Shown here: positions 28,466-39,140 of the stretch, one piece after another
How the letters are laid out: each line of letters opens with the position of its first letter
Numbering within the stretch: position 1 is the first letter of the stretch
The notes under the pieces: generated by a model
The model's database searches: none
What the model saw: the letters and a program-made list of their open reading frames with translations, nothing else
Told to the model about the DNA's origin: nothing
NCBI GenBank assembly: GCA_020634575.1
Contig: JACKBM010000029.1
Span: 11,319 to 75,318 of the forward strand
Direction of reading: 5' to 3'
Length of the DNA stretch: 64,000 nucleotides
From: Ardenticatenales bacterium
GTDB taxonomy: Bacteria; Chloroflexota; Anaerolineae; Promineifilales; Promineifilaceae
Program-made: the position numbers and the translations under genes

Positions 28466-29971
28466 CTATCCTTTTTCCTCGATCTGCAGGGTCACGACTG
28501 ATTTGGCTGGCATTTGGATGGTCAATTGGTCTGCTTCCATGGTAGCGCCGTTAAAAGTGGTGGGCCGCACCCGATCTGGCTCAGAGAACGTGTTGTGGGC
28601 GTCAAGGGCGGCGGCGGTTAAAACGCGACCCGTGACGGCTCCCCCAGCGAAACCACGTAATGTACAGGTTACGGTGTGGCTGGTGTGGGGATCGGCGTTG
28701 CTGAGCGAGAGGTGGATCCGGCCGGTGTTGTCCCGCGACGCGGTGGCACTGATAGCCGGCATGGCTGCCTCGCCATAGGCATAATCGTCGCTCTGTAAAG
28801 CCAGCGGTAGCCGGGTTGCATCCTGGTGGACCTTGTACATCTCAAAGACGTGGTAGGTCGGCGTCAACAATAGACGGTCACTGCCCTCTTCGGTGAGTAT
28901 CAGCGCCTGCAAAACGTTGACTGTCTGGGCAATGTTGGCCATCTTTACCCGCTCACAATGGCGGTGAAAAATGTCAAAGTTGAGCGCGGCAACCAGAGCA
29001 TCACGCAAGCTGTTTTGCTGGTAGAGAAAGCCCGGATTGGTGCCCGGCTCAACCGCGTACCAGGTTCCCCATTCGTCGACGATCAGCGCCACTTCTTTGG
29101 CCGGATCATAATGATCCATGATTGTGCTATGACGCTGAATCAACTCTTCCATGTAGAGCGTTTTCTGCAAAATGGTGAACCATTCATCTTCGGCAAAACC
29201 CGTCGCGGCATAGGTCTGGCCATCTTTTTCTGCCCGCGTGTAATAGTGCAGCGCCAACCCATTCATGGCAAACTTGCCATTCCGCCCGCGCGTCCGGGCC
29301 ATCATGACATCGGTCCATTCATAATCGTCGCCAGAGGGGCCGCAGGCGATTTTGTATATCTCATTGCCACTATAGTTGCGCACATAGGTCTGGAAACGGC
29401 GATATTCATCAGCGTAATATTCGGCCCGCATATGGCCGCCGCAGCCCCAATTCTCGTTACCCACACCCCAATATTTGATACGCCACGGCTCGTCCTGGCC
29501 GTTTTGCCGCCGCAAATTGGCCATCGGGCTGATACCGCCAAAGGTAATATATTCAACCCATTGCTGCATCTCCTGAACCGTACCGCTGCCAACATTGCCG
29601 CAAACATAGGGTTCACACCCCAGTTGAGCACATAGTTCGAAGAATTCGTGCGTGCCGAAGGAGTTATCCTCAGTCACACCACCCCAATGGGTATTGATCA
29701 TGGTCGGTCGTTCTTCTCTGGGGCCGATGCCGTCCAGCCAATGGTATTCGTCAGCAAAACAGCCGCCGGGCCAGCGCAGATTGGGGATATTGAGCTGGCG
29801 CAAGGCGTCGACAACATCTTTGCGCATGCCGTTTTTATGGGGCACTGAGGCTGACTCACCCGCGTAGATTCCCCCATAAATACAGCGACCCAGGTGCTCA
29901 GCAAAATGGCCATAAATATGACGGCTAATGATCTGGTCGCCAAGGTCGGCGTTGATGATTATTTGGTTCAT
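28466..29971 (-). CDS. Alpha-L-arabinofuranosidase, GH51 (first copy)
   Basis: This 501-residue enzyme removes alpha-L-arabinofuranosyl groups from arabino-oligosaccharides. Motifs are [49 protein letters not shown] with acid/base E173, and [10 protein letters not shown] with nucleophile E300. The C-terminal beta domain follows and no signal peptide is present, so it works on imported oligosaccharides. It differs clearly from the second GH51 at 32710-34209, so the two probably split substrates (linkage or chain length). AAGGA lies 10 bp before the start. It is downstream of the GH2 gene by 31 bp. Confidence 0.95.
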   Translation of the reverse strand: MNQIIINADLGDQIISRHIYGHFAEHLGRCIYGGIYAGESASVPHKNGMRKDVVDALRQLNIPNLRWPGGCFADEYHWLDGIGPREERPTMINTHWGGVTEDNSFGTHEFFELCAQLGCEPYVCGNVGSGTVQEMQQWVEYITFGGISPMANLRRQNGQDEPWRIKYWGVGNENWGCGGHMRAEYYADEYRRFQTYVRNYSGNEIYKIACGPSGDDYEWTDVMMARTRGRNGKFAMNGLALHYYTRAEKDGQTYAATGFAEDEWFTILQKTLYMEELIQRHSTIMDHYDPAKEVALIVDEWGTWYAVEPGTNPGFLYQQNSLRDALVAALNFDIFHRHCERVKMANIAQTVNVLQALILTEEGSDRLLLTPTYHVFEMYKVHQDATRLPLALQSDDYAYGEAAMPAISATASRDNTGRIHLSLSNADPHTSHTVTCTLRGFAGGAVTGRVLTAAALDAHNTFSEPDRVRPTTFNGATMEADQLTIQMPAKSVVTLQIEEKG

Positions 29972-30002
29972 AACATCTACTTCCTTTCAGAAAAGCGGCC
30001 CA

Positions 30003-32681
30003 TCAGGCCGCCTGCAACAGAGTCACCATAGCGGCCAGGAGCGTTTGACCAAGCGCATCTACCGCCAGCGTGGCGTCATTGAGTTTGAACGTTGTGATCA
30101 GCAATTGGCCCTTGCCGTATGGCAATAGAGACAGCAGCGACACAGCTTTGTGCACCCAACCAACCGCCAGGCCGGCCCAGCTGTGACTGCGTAGCACCCA
30201 CGACGGCAGGCCGGCGATAACGGCATCGGGCATGAGGGCTGTCCAGGCCATATCCAGCAGGGGCTCGCCAGGAATAGCCGCCAACGGCCCCTGCTTTTTG
30301 GCCCAGGCAAATGAGTTGGCCCAATCCCCTTGCCAGGCCGTGTTGGCCCGGGCCACGATCCGCCCTTGAGGGAGCGGTCTATTGAGCTCGTCCTGCTCGC
30401 CAACATCCGCCAGGAGAATAACGCGCCCGCCGCGCTGGATAAACGCTTCCAGCGCCTCTGTGTAGCGCCGGGCGATGACCACGCTGCCCTCGCCTGCTAC
30501 CCCTGGCTGGCTGGCATGCCCCGCTGCCACTTGATAGCCCAGTTCGCGGCAAACGGAGGCCAATGCCGGGTCGTCCACGACAATCAGCGGCGTTGCGACA
30601 GCAGGCGGCGCCACACAAACAAGCTCGATATGGTTGGCCGCCAGTTCGTGGCCGTCTGCCGCCAGCCAGCGGGCGGTTACCGTGGTGATGCCAGGGGACT
30701 GAAGGGTGATGGCGATGGTCTGGCCGGGAGCGGTTAACCGGCCGGTTTCCCCGCCCGCTGCCCACACGATAAATCCCTCATCTTCCTCCCCGCACACACC
30801 CACAGCTCGCACAAGAAGCTCAATCACCTCGCCTGGACGACCGTTCCAGCGGGACGGGCGCAACAGCACAACCCGATCCTGGTTGACTTCCTTGAGGATT
30901 GGGTCCAGCGCATGTTTGGGCTGGCGCTGCATCGTCAGCATGCCGTTACATTCCCAATGCACGTCGGTGAACTCCGTCACCACATAGCCGCTAATCGCCT
31001 GCTGAAGTCGCATGGAGGTGATCTCATAATGGAGGCTACGGGCCATCTGCCGCTGCGAGTGCAGGGCAAACTCAGCATAGGAGGAAAAAAGGTCAGCCAG
31101 CCCGCACGCCGCAAACCTCGCCTCGACCCCATGGGGATAGACAATGCCTTCACCCCATTCATGCCCCGTCTCAAACCACCAGGGTTCTGCCCCCGCCTCC
31201 TGAATCGCGTTGGGGTCTGGCAACCCCCAATTGCCAAATTCAGACACCAATAAAGGCAGATCACGCTTCCTTTCCGCGGCAAAGTCAGCATACCAGGCCC
31301 AATCACTGCGGGCGGCAAACGCTGCCACCCAGTCGTCCCAATCCCCAGCGTGGTCGGGAATGACTCGATAATGGTGAAAATCCTCCAGGTCGCTAACGAC
31401 GTGGGCGTTGCCATGACAGGCTGAATTGTCCACGACAAGGCGTGTTGGATCGAGCGCCTTTGCCCGCTGATAAAAATCGGCCAACCAACGGCGATGGGCA
31501 GCGTTGCGGGTCAGATCTGTGCCCCAATTTTCATTGATTAGCGTCCAGGCGATGATAGATGGATGGTGACCATCCCGCCTGACCATCCCGGCGAACGTCG
31601 CCTCGGCCCGTTCGGCCGCTGCCGCTGACAGATGGGCCCAATTGGGTATCTCCGTCCAAATCAGTAGGCCGATCCGATCAGCCACATCGTAATACCTGGG
31701 ATCTTCAATTTTGATGTGGGTGCGCAAACAGTTAAAGCCCAGCGCCTTTGCCTTCAAGGCCTGATCTTCCAACAGCGCCAGACTGCCGGGCGTATAAATT
31801 GTTTCCGGGTAGTAAGCCTGGTCCAGGGCGCCGCGCAGATAAATCGGCTCGCCATTCAGCTCAATGTGGCCCGCGCGCGTCGTCACGGTGCGGAAACCAC
31901 AATGTTTTTGCACCGAATGGGGGCTCTGGCCCTCTTGCTGCACGATCGCCGTAACCGTGTAAAGATTAGGCGTGTCTGGATGCCACAATTGGGGCGCAAC
32001 AGGCAACACGATTATGCCGCCGGTCGAGTCAGCGAACGTGGCCGTCACGACATTTTCTCCGTTCGGGCCTTCTACCGAGCAGACAAGTTGGAAAGCAGCC
32101 GCGGATTGGCGACTGAGTTCAACACGTACCTCAATGGCCGCTTCATCGGGTTTAGGCAGTAGTTCAAGATGGCGAATGTGCAGGCCGGGCCTGTACTCAA
32201 GCCAGACGCTCTGCCAGATGCCGCCAATGGGGCCGTACCAGCTCTGCTTGCCATGCGGCAATTCGCTGAACGGTGTGTCAGGGTAGCGCTCCCGATCATC
32301 CGATGGGTCTACCACCCTGACCAGCAGTTCATTTTCTCCTACTCGCAAATACGAAGTAACATCAAACTCAAAGGGCAGGTAACCGCCCTCATGCTCGCCA
32401 ACCCAGGCCCCATTGAGCCATACCGTCGCCTGGTAATCCACAGCGCCAAAATGGAGAATAGCTGCTGACTCTTCACCAGGTTCCAGGCTTTCGGCGGCAA
32501 CGGTGCAGGAACGGCGATAAAAAGCGGTCCCACTTTCGTGTCGCAGCGTCGCAAATTGAGCTTGCCATGGTCCGGGGACCATAGCCGTTTGCCACGGCTG
32601 ATCGATGGGCTCATCCACTAATTCGCGGCCGGCAAACTGGAAGGCCCAGGCGCCATCCAGATAGATGCGTTGGTTACTCAT
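30003..32681 (-). CDS. Glycoside hydrolase family 2 (beta-galactosidase/beta-glucuronidase type)
   Basis: This 892-residue enzyme has the GH2 sugar-binding jelly roll ([29 protein letters not shown]), an immunoglobulin-like domain, and a TIM barrel with [31 protein letters not shown]. Acid/base E384 is in LINENWG and the nucleophile E481 in LVSEFGNWG. About 250 further residues form accessory beta domains and a Rossmann-like tail ([26 protein letters not shown]). No signal peptide is present. Family members cleave beta-galactosides, beta-glucuronides or beta-mannosides; within an arabinan operon a beta-galactoside from arabinogalactan side chains is plausible. The start at 32681 has AGGAG 6 bp upstream. 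Confidence 0.92.
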   Translation of the reverse strand: MSNQRIYLDGAWAFQFAGRELVDEPIDQPWQTAMVPGPWQAQFATLRHESGTAFYRRSCTVAAESLEPGEESAAILHFGAVDYQATVWLNGAWVGEHEGGYLPFEFDVTSYLRVGENELLVRVVDPSDDRERYPDTPFSELPHGKQSWYGPIGGIWQSVWLEYRPGLHIRHLELLPKPDEAAIEVRVELSRQSAAAFQLVCSVEGPNGENVVTATFADSTGGIIVLPVAPQLWHPDTPNLYTVTAIVQQEGQSPHSVQKHCGFRTVTTRAGHIELNGEPIYLRGALDQAYYPETIYTPGSLALLEDQALKAKALGFNCLRTHIKIEDPRYYDVADRIGLLIWTEIPNWAHLSAAAAERAEATFAGMVRRDGHHPSIIAWTLINENWGTDLTRNAAHRRWLADFYQRAKALDPTRLVVDNSACHGNAHVVSDLEDFHHYRVIPDHAGDWDDWVAAFAARSDWAWYADFAAERKRDLPLLVSEFGNWGLPDPNAIQEAGAEPWWFETGHEWGEGIVYPHGVEARFAACGLADLFSSYAEFALHSQRQMARSLHYEITSMRLQQAISGYVVTEFTDVHWECNGMLTMQRQPKHALDPILKEVNQDRVVLLRPSRWNGRPGEVIELLVRAVGVCGEEDEGFIVWAAGGETGRLTAPGQTIAITLQSPGITTVTARWLAADGHELAANHIELVCVAPPAVATPLIVVDDPALASVCRELGYQVAAGHASQPGVAGEGSVVIARRYTEALEAFIQRGGRVILLADVGEQDELNRPLPQGRIVARANTAWQGDWANSFAWAKKQGPLAAIPGEPLLDMAWTALMPDAVIAGLPSWVLRSHSWAGLAVGWVHKAVSLLSLLPYGKGQLLITTFKLNDATLAVDALGQTLLAAMVTLLQAA

Positions 32682-32709
32682 AAAGTCTCCTGCTTGCACA
32701 CGGCTATCC

Positions 32710-34209
32710 TTATTGGCTGCTTGTCTTCAGGACAGTAAAAGACAGTGGCGGCAGGTTGATGCGGGCCCGGCCGTTTGCCATCGCGGGCGCGGCAATTTCC
32801 CTCGCTATCACCTGGTCAGGCGCTTCCCAGGAGTTAGTTGCTTTCGGATCATTACCCGCCAATTGCCACACAGTATCGATCTTGACATCGTTTTTGTCCT
32901 GCCAGGCAATATCAGTGAGGATCGTGTCAGTCTGGCTGCGATTGACAACGAAGATCGCGCCAGCCTCCGTATCAGCAGCATAACTTGCCGAGACATCCAG
33001 GGCGGGAACAGCGTCAAATTGCTCTGTCTCAATCAGGGGTGCGTTAACCAGCACATCCAGAGCCTCCCCGCGGGCCAGGTTGCTCATCAATTTGAAGGGA
33101 TAAAAAGAAGGTTGCTTCAACAAACCATCCCGCCTCGTTAGCAACCAGGAAATGACATTAACGATCTGGGCTACGCAGGCGATTTTGATAACGTCACTCT
33201 TGCGTAAGAAAACATTGAGCCATTGAGCCACAACCAGGGCATCCTCTAACCCATAGATGTTCTCAGCCAGGTGCGGTGCTTCTGTCCAATTACCCTGTGT
33301 CGGGCCCTGGCTGGGCCATACCTGCCACTCATCCCAGGAAAGATAGACGTCATGCTTGCTGCGCCGCTGCGCTTTTACGTAGCGTAAGGTTCCTGCCAAT
33401 GTATCGACGAACCGCTCAAAGGCAACTGCACTGGCCAGATAGCTTGTTGTATCACCCGTATGATTGGCGGTGTAATAATGCATGGAATGATAATCCATAT
33501 GCTCCCAGGCGATTTCTAAAGCAACGCGATCCCATTCAGGGTATGTGGGCATCCTGTCATTGGACGAGCCACACAGAATTGTCTTGATGCTCGGGTCCTG
33601 CCATTTCATCATCTTGGCTGCTTCCAGCGCTTTTTGCCCATACGCAACCGCGTCAAGATGCCCGATTTGCCAGGGGCCATCCATCTCGTTGCCGACACAC
33701 CAGTAGCGTACATTGTGTGGGTCACGGGCGCCATGGCTGGCCCGTAGATCCGACCAATAGGTCCCACCAGCCACATTGCAATACTCAACCAGATCGGCTG
33801 CGGACTGAATGGTGCCGGTGCCCATATTGACCCCCAACATAGGCAGGGCATTGATCTGCTGGCAAAAACCGATGAATTCGTCTGTGCCAAACTGGTTGGT
33901 CTCAATGGACTGCCAGGCGAGTTCCCGCCGTCGGGGCCGTTGCTCTTTGGGGCCTATCCCATCCAGCCAGTTGTAGCCACTCAGGAAATTGCCGCCGGGA
34001 TAGCGCATGATGGTATAGGCCTGCTCACGCAAGGCAGCCAGAACGTCGGTGCGCAGACCGCTCTCATTCGCCAGGGGCGAATCCGGATCATAAATCCCTT
34101 CATACACACAGCGCCCCATGTGTTCGACAAAACCACCAAAGAGCAGTGGCGAAATGGGGGCAACCTTTCGTTCTGTATCAATAGAAATTTGCGCATTTAC
34201 CTTGGACAT
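32710..34209 (-). CDS. Alpha-L-arabinofuranosidase, GH51 (second copy)
   Basis: This is a 499-residue GH51 enzyme, the first gene of the arabinose operon. It has [58 protein letters not shown] with acid/base E175, and [10 protein letters not shown] with nucleophile E294. It is close to the well-studied intracellular bacillus/clostridium arabinofuranosidases in these motifs. No signal peptide is seen. About 130 bp upstream an intrinsic terminator ends the polyamine operon, so its promoter should lie between 34210 and 34340; I see no strong -35/-10 pair there, which may mean activator dependence. Confidence 0.96.
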   Translation of the reverse strand: MSKVNAQISIDTERKVAPISPLLFGGFVEHMGRCVYEGIYDPDSPLANESGLRTDVLAALREQAYTIMRYPGGNFLSGYNWLDGIGPKEQRPRRRELAWQSIETNQFGTDEFIGFCQQINALPMLGVNMGTGTIQSAADLVEYCNVAGGTYWSDLRASHGARDPHNVRYWCVGNEMDGPWQIGHLDAVAYGQKALEAAKMMKWQDPSIKTILCGSSNDRMPTYPEWDRVALEIAWEHMDYHSMHYYTANHTGDTTSYLASAVAFERFVDTLAGTLRYVKAQRRSKHDVYLSWDEWQVWPSQGPTQGNWTEAPHLAENIYGLEDALVVAQWLNVFLRKSDVIKIACVAQIVNVISWLLTRRDGLLKQPSFYPFKLMSNLARGEALDVLVNAPLIETEQFDAVPALDVSASYAADTEAGAIFVVNRSQTDTILTDIAWQDKNDVKIDTVWQLAGNDPKATNSWEAPDQVIAREIAAPAMANGRARINLPPLSFTVLKTSSQ

Positions 34210-34340
34210 GTCAGAGTCTCTTATCCTTTTGTTCGCTGTTCTGGCCGTTGGGCAGCCATGTTGGTCTTGGTATCGCCAGCAACTATTTTACGCTGGCAGG
34301 TAGCAAAGAACAGGTCCGTACCCAGTCTGTTATCCTGCCG

Positions 34341-34373
34341 AAAAAAAGCGGCGCCCATTTGTCTGGGCGCCGC
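34341..34373 (-). terminator. Intrinsic terminator of the pot-type operon
   Basis: On the minus strand a perfect 9-bp stem GCGGCGCCC / GGGCGCCGC (34348-34356 with 34365-34373, 8-nt loop) is followed at once by seven T (34347-34341). It lies about 110 bp after the stop of the substrate-binding protein gene and before the first arabinofuranosidase gene, separating the two operons. Confidence 0.92.
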
Positions 34374-34485
34374 AGTCAACAATATCGAACTCATGTGGGC
34401 AAGGCTAAATGGCAGTCAATGGACACAATCCATCATGCTACTCTCCTACCCTTCTCGCTGACGAAACCAGGAAATTTCCGGGTGC

Positions 34486-35628
34486 CTAGCCGCCGGCCTT
34501 CACCGCGGTCCAGAGCTCATCGTACAATTTAACAGCCTCATCATTGACCTCAGTCAGCCAGGACAGCTTGGCCTGAACCTCGTCTGGGGGATAGATCGAC
34601 GGATCTTCCAGAATCTCATCCAGGATGAACTCCTTGGCCGCTTCGTTCGGGCTACCATAGTAGGTGTAGTTGGTAATGGCTGCACCGACTTCTGCTCTGA
34701 GCAGATAGTTGACGAAATGGAGGGCGGTATCGTACCGTTCGCTGGCGGCTGTGATACAGATGTTGTCCAGCCACTTGACAGCGCCTTCCTCGGGGATGGC
34801 GTAATACCAGTTGCCATCTTCCGTCGTTTCGTCATAGGTCTCGTAATAGGCCTGGGCCACGCTGCCGCTCCAGCCGTGGGTAATGACCACTTCATCCGGC
34901 ACCAGCAGCGACGAAGGATAGTCCTCGCTATTGAACGTCTTCCAGTACGGCTTCGCCGTCAGGATCAGGTCACGAATCTGGTTGAGCTCATCCGGGTCAG
35001 TCGTGTTGGGGTCAAAGCCCAGGTAGAAAGCCGCCGCAGCCGGCAGCTCCCGGGGATCATTGAGCACGTTGATGCCATCAGCCGAGTAGTTCTGAATCAT
35101 CTCCGGGTCGAAGATGAAAGCCCAGCTGGTCGGCGGATTCGCCTCGAAGAATTCATTGCCGGCCCGGTAGCCAATGCCGGTCGTACCCCATTGATAAGGC
35201 ACGCAATGCTTATTGTCCGGGTCAAACGGCGCATTCATGAACTGGGGATCCATATTGCCGATATTGGCCAATTCGCTGATATCAATTTCCGCCAGTAGAT
35301 CCAGGGCGATCATCTGGCCAACCATATAGTCGCTGGGGAAAATGACGTCGTAGCCCTCGGCGCCCGCCTGCAGCTTGGCCAGCAGATCTTCGTTGGAGGC
35401 GTAGGTGTCGTAAATGATCTCTACACCAAACTCCTCTTCGTAGTCGGCCAAAACCTGCTCGTCGATATAGTCAGCCCAATTGTAAACGCTGAGCTGGGCG
35501 GCCAACTCGCCATCACCACTGCTGGCTTCTTCCTCGTCACCAGGTCCACCGCCCGGGCCGCCGCCACAGGCTGCCAGAGCCAATGCCGCCAGCAAGGCCA
35601 GCAGAAGGGCCATCTTCGTTCTATTCAT
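34486..35628 (-). CDS. Spermidine/putrescine-type ABC transporter substrate-binding lipoprotein (PotD/PotF)
   Basis: This 380-residue lipoprotein has signal peptide MNRTKMALLLALLAALALAAC (lipid Cys at 21) and a Gly/Glu linker. A polyamine-type periplasmic binding fold follows: LSVYNWADYIDEQVLADYEEEFGVEIIYDTYAS, GYDVIFPSDYMVGQMI, CVPYQWGTTGIGY, ITHGWSGSVAQAYYE and IPEEGAVKWLDNICI. These are hallmark segments of PotD/PotF, including the aromatic and acidic residues that cage the amine. AGGAGA precedes the ATG at 35628. It is the last gene of a potA-B-C-D-ordered operon. The ligand could be putrescine, spermidine or another amine. Confidence 0.93.
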   Translation of the reverse strand: MNRTKMALLLALLAALALAACGGGPGGGPGDEEEASSGDGELAAQLSVYNWADYIDEQVLADYEEEFGVEIIYDTYASNEDLLAKLQAGAEGYDVIFPSDYMVGQMIALDLLAEIDISELANIGNMDPQFMNAPFDPDNKHCVPYQWGTTGIGYRAGNEFFEANPPTSWAFIFDPEMIQNYSADGINVLNDPRELPAAAAFYLGFDPNTTDPDELNQIRDLILTAKPYWKTFNSEDYPSSLLVPDEVVITHGWSGSVAQAYYETYDETTEDGNWYYAIPEEGAVKWLDNICITAASERYDTALHFVNYLLRAEVGAAITNYTYYGSPNEAAKEFILDEILEDPSIYPPDEVQAKLSWLTEVNDEAVKLYDELWTAVKAGG

Positions 35629-35673
35629 CTTTCTTCTCCTTGCTATGAACTGTGTCATCCGGATCGCCAACGC

Positions 35674-36489
35674 TCAGCTACGCCTCTGGATCAAGAGCGA
35701 GACGATAACCAGAACTGTCGATCCCAGAAACATCAAGGTGGAAATCGCATTGATCTCCGGTGAAACACCAAAACGGATCTTGGAAAATATCAACACCGGC
35801 AATGTTGTCGAACCGGGTCCGGCCATAAAGAACGTGATGACAAAATCGTCCAGTGAGAGGGTAAAAGCTAACAGGGCGCCAGCCACAATGCCCGGTAGAA
35901 GCAATGGCACAGTTACGCGGGTGAAGGTCGCCCAGGGATTAGCGCCCAGGTCTGCAGCCGCTTCCTCCAGGGCGCTATCCATATCCGCCAGGCGGGCCCG
36001 CACCACAATGGCCACAAAGGAGATATTAAAGGCCACGTGGGCAATCAAAATCGTGTAGCGGCTGAGCGATACCCCCAGCAGCACAAAGAACAACAGCGTG
36101 GACAGCGCCATGACAATGTCGGGAATAATGATGGGCAGGTAGAGGATGGCGTCGTAGGTCACCTTGCCCCAGAAGCGGAACCGCTCCATGGCAATAGCTG
36201 TCAAAGTGCCCAGAATGGTACTGATCACAGTTGACCAAAAGGCTAACCACAGGCTGACCAGCAACGCATCCCGAACCGCTTCGTCACGAAAAACCTCGCC
36301 ATACCATTGCGTGCTAAAACCAGTCCATACGCTGACGAAGCGATTTTCATTAAACGAGTAAATGATCAGAATGACGATGGGTAGATAGAGAAACAGGAAT
36401 AGACCAATGGCCAGCCAGGTCAGCACATTGCGATTAAACGATTGGCGGATGCGACCCCGCAGCGGCACGTTAATGGATGTCGCCGTCAT
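35674..36489 (-). CDS. Polyamine-type ABC transporter permease (PotC-like)
   Basis: This 271-residue inner-membrane protein has six hydrophobic segments and the EAA loop EEAAADLGANPWATFTRVTVPLLLPGI, which docks on the ATPase. LYLPIVILIIYSFNENR at the N-terminus and LSLDDFVITFFMAGPGSTTLPVLIFSKIRFGVSPEINA near the C-terminus are characteristic of PotC. AGGAA lies upstream of the start. It forms the translocation pore together with the PotB-like protein, from whose gene it is separated by 6 bp. Confidence 0.95.
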   Translation of the reverse strand: MTATSINVPLRGRIRQSFNRNVLTWLAIGLFLFLYLPIVILIIYSFNENRFVSVWTGFSTQWYGEVFRDEAVRDALLVSLWLAFWSTVISTILGTLTAIAMERFRFWGKVTYDAILYLPIIIPDIVMALSTLLFFVLLGVSLSRYTILIAHVAFNISFVAIVVRARLADMDSALEEAAADLGANPWATFTRVTVPLLLPGIVAGALLAFTLSLDDFVITFFMAGPGSTTLPVLIFSKIRFGVSPEINAISTLMFLGSTVLVIVSLLIQRRS

Positions 36490-36495
36490 CTTCGT

Positions 36496-37827
36496 CTAGT
36501 TCCTCTCGCCGCCGACGCGGAAGTACAGCATGATGGCCAGCAACATGACCGCCATCATGATAAAACCTATAGCCGAGCCAAACGGATAATCGCGGGCCGT
36601 CATAAACTGCTGCTGAATCAGATTACCCAACAGCGATACCTTGCCCCCACCCATAATGGCCGGCGTCACATAAGCGCCCAGTGAGGGCACAAAAACAATG
36701 ATCGCCGCCGCCACAATGCCCGGCAGTGACAGAGGTAGCAAAATACGTGTGGTACTGTGATAACCACTGGCGCCGAGGTCAGCTGCAGCCTCCAGTAAGG
36801 ACCAGTCCAGCTTCTCCAGGTTGCTGTAAATCGGCAGCACAACAAAGGGAAAATAGCCGTAGAAAAGGCCCATAAAAACGGCAAATTGATTAAACAACAA
36901 CGGCAATGGTTCCGCCGTGTGTGCGGCGATCCAGGCAAACAACGCGCTGTTATCGGCCAGAAGAAGGGCCTGGTCATGCAGGGTGATGGTCCAGAAATTA
37001 TTAATAAAGCCCGAGTCACGCAGGAGCAGCAGCCAGGCGTAGGTACGCACCAGGAAGTTGGTCCAGAACGGGATCATGACCAGAAAAACCAGAATGTTGC
37101 GCCAGCGCACCGGCTGCCGGGCGATCCAGTACGCAAACGGATAGCCAAAAATCAGGCAAACAATCGTGTTAACCAGAGCCAGCCAGAAGGAGCGACCAAA
37201 AATGCGCAGATAGATGAAATCGTCACCGATCCGGCTGAAAAAGCGGCCATAATCATTAAAAAGCGCGCCAATCCCTTCCAGAGAAAAACTTGGGTAGACG
37301 ATGGTGCCGCGCGGGCCCCGCTCGCTGAGACTGATCAGCAACACAATCACATTGGGCATGACAAAAAAGACAACGAGGAAAAAAGCGGCCGGATAATTGA
37401 TCGCCCAGGCAGTCTGCCGGGTCAACAACACCAGCAACATGCCGGCAATGCCCAGAATAACGATGGTACCGGCAAATTCGCGAGTCAAGGCCCAATAAGC
37501 GGCTGCTAGCGCAATCACCAGAACGCTGCGGATGATACCACCTTGCCTGGCCCAGGAGATATTACGCAACAGCGCCAAACCCAAAATCAGGTCTGCCGCC
37601 ATTCCCAGGCCATAAATTAAGTAGGCGGCAATACCTGGCAGGTCAGCCAGCGCGTTTTCAAAGCCAAACGGATCCCAATCAATGGCGCCAAACGTTACCC
37701 AGCGCAGCAAGAGCAGCAGCCAGAGGGCGCCGTGGGCCAACAGGAGCCAGGCCGCCACCCGCATAATTGGGTCGGTCGGCTTCATCATCAGGTCGGGCGA
37801 GGGGCTTTTTGCCGAAGTCGCAGCCAT
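36496..37827 (-). CDS. Polyamine-type ABC transporter permease (PotB-like) with extra N-terminal membrane domain
   Basis: This 443-residue protein is about 160 residues longer than usual PotB proteins. The C-terminal 300 residues are canonical: FFLVVFFVMPNVIVLLISLSERG, FWLALVNTIVCLIFGYPFAYWIAR, the EAA loop LLEAAADLGASGYHSTTRILLPLSLPGI, and IMGGGKVSLLGNLIQQQF. The first 140 residues add about four hydrophobic segments (for example WLLLAHGALWLLLLL and AADLILGLALL) with no family I recognise. A start after the extension is not supported, because the ATG at 37827 lies 2 bp after the potA stop as expected for coupled translation. The extra domain may be regulatory or a fused small membrane protein. 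Confidence 0.9.
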   Translation of the reverse strand: MAATSAKSPSPDLMMKPTDPIMRVAAWLLLAHGALWLLLLLRWVTFGAIDWDPFGFENALADLPGIAAYLIYGLGMAADLILGLALLRNISWARQGGIIRSVLVIALAAAYWALTREFAGTIVILGIAGMLLVLLTRQTAWAINYPAAFFLVVFFVMPNVIVLLISLSERGPRGTIVYPSFSLEGIGALFNDYGRFFSRIGDDFIYLRIFGRSFWLALVNTIVCLIFGYPFAYWIARQPVRWRNILVFLVMIPFWTNFLVRTYAWLLLLRDSGFINNFWTITLHDQALLLADNSALFAWIAAHTAEPLPLLFNQFAVFMGLFYGYFPFVVLPIYSNLEKLDWSLLEAAADLGASGYHSTTRILLPLSLPGIVAAAIIVFVPSLGAYVTPAIMGGGKVSLLGNLIQQQFMTARDYPFGSAIGFIMMAVMLLAIMLYFRVGGERN

Positions 37828-37829
37828 CG

Positions 37830-38918
37830 TCAATCCGCCAGAATCTGGGCGTTGTGCTCAGCCCATTCCACCAGCACCCCGTCGCCGGTTGCAAACGGCT
37901 CTTTGGCGGCGCTATCCAGGTTTTGCAGACGCACAAACAGGTGGTCACCGGTAGGAATATCCACCCGATAGCGGGTGTCTGTCCCGATATAAATCATCTC
38001 CGTGATAATGCCGGGCACAAAGACCTTGCCGGTCTCCTGCCGCGTTTCCTGGCCGGCGTGCAAATGAATCTTTTCCGGCCGGACCGCCAGCGTCACCTGC
38101 TTGCCAACCGGGAACTCATGCCGGCTCTGACCGGCCATATGGACGCCCTTGCTTTCAATCACGCTTGTCCTGCCCGCCGCCTTGATCTCACCGACGATAA
38201 AGTTAGTTTCGCCAATAAAGTCAGCGACAAAACGGTTGGTAGGATGTTCGTAGATCTCGCGGGGACTGCCGATTTGCTGCACCAGGCCATCACTCATCAC
38301 CGCGATCCGATCCGACATGGTGATCGCTTCTTCCTGATCATGGGTGACGTAGATGAAGGTGATGCCCACTTCGCTTTGGATATGTTTGAGTTCCAGCTGC
38401 ATCGCCTTGCGCAGCTTGAGATCGAGGGCGCCAAGCGGTTCGTCCAGCAGCAGCACGCGGGGCCGGTTAACAAGGGCGCGGGCCAGGGCAATGCGCTGTT
38501 TTTGCCCACCAGAGAGCTGATCCGGCCGGCGCAGGCCAAAGCGTCCCATCTGCACCAGTTCCAGCGCCTCGGCAACACGCCGATCGATATCTTCTTTAGG
38601 CACCTTGGCCATTTCCAGGCCAAAAGCGATATTTTTGGCGACGGTCATGTGAGGAAAGAGAGCGTAACTTTGGAAAACCGTGTTGACCGGCCGGCGATAA
38701 GCGGGGATACCGGCCACCGGCTGCCCCATAATGGCGATCTGGCCGCTGTTTGGCTGCTCAAAACCGGCCACTAACCGCAACGTGGTGGTTTTACCGCAGC
38801 CACTTGGCCCCAACAACGAGAAAAACTCGCCATCCTCAATTTCCAGAGAAAGGTTATCTACGGCGATGACGTCAGCAAACTGCTTTGTCACATTTTCAAG
38901 CTTGACACTAGCTGGCAA
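37830..38918 (-). CDS. Polyamine-type ABC transporter ATP-binding protein (PotA-like)
   Basis: This 362-residue ATPase has Walker [11 protein letters not shown] (37-46), Q-loop [13 protein letters not shown], signature [15 protein letters not shown] (135-149), Walker B LLLDEP with E160, and the switch His in [11 protein letters not shown]-terminal TOBE-type regulatory domain (from about residue 240, with VRPEKIHL) is typical of PotA/MalK-type importers. The start is a TTG at 38918 with GAGGA upstream; no ATG is available before the conserved first strand. It is the first gene of the operon and is preceded by two promoter-like sequences. Confidence 0.95.
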   Translation of the reverse strand: MPASVKLENVTKQFADVIAVDNLSLEIEDGEFFSLLGPSGCGKTTTLRLVAGFEQPNSGQIAIMGQPVAGIPAYRRPVNTVFQSYALFPHMTVAKNIAFGLEMAKVPKEDIDRRVAEALELVQMGRFGLRRPDQLSGGQKQRIALARALVNRPRVLLLDEPLGALDLKLRKAMQLELKHIQSEVGITFIYVTHDQEEAITMSDRIAVMSDGLVQQIGSPREIYEHPTNRFVADFIGETNFIVGEIKAAGRTSVIESKGVHMAGQSRHEFPVGKQVTLAVRPEKIHLHAGQETRQETGKVFVPGIITEMIYIGTDTRYRVDIPTGDHLFVRLQNLDSAAKEPFATGDGVLVEWAEHNAQILAD

Positions 38919-38975
38919 AATGCAAAATCCTCATCAATTTGAAAAGCAAACGTGTGACAAACAATTGGGCCTGAG

Positions 38976-38990
38976 TTTCGAAAAACGAAA
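38976..38990. promoter_or_regulatory. Palindrome in the pot leader, candidate operator
   Basis: TTTCG-AAAAA-CGAAA is a perfect inverted repeat with a 5-nt spacer, about 58 bp upstream of the PotA-like start and downstream of both candidate promoters, a position suited to a repressor or an RNA hairpin. No local regulator gene is paired with it. Confidence 0.4.
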
Positions 38991-39031
38991 AGAGATTTGC
39001 CCCGTTGCTACGATCATCGTTCAATGGCCGA

Positions 39032-39059
39032 ATTCTATTCCGAACATCGTATTAGTCAA
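39032..39059 (-). promoter_or_regulatory. Candidate sigma-70-type promoter of the pot-type operon
   Basis: On the minus strand TTGACT (39059-39054) and TAGAAT (39037-39032) are 16 bp apart, each matching five of six consensus bases. A second possible promoter lies upstream: TTCGCA (39112-39107) and a perfect TATAAT (39088-39083) with an 18-bp spacer. Either would give a leader of roughly 100-160 nt. Confidence 0.6.
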
Positions 39060-39140
39060 ACGGGAACAAAACGAATTGCGGTATTATAGCGTTGATAATC
39101 AACCGCTGCGAAAATATCGAGCAAATTAAGGAGAAACCCG

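Noticed and set aside
34486..38918. The ABC importer as the arabinose-oligosaccharide transporter
   Set aside because: The binding protein and both permeases carry Pot-family motifs, and a strong intrinsic terminator separates them from the sugar operon.
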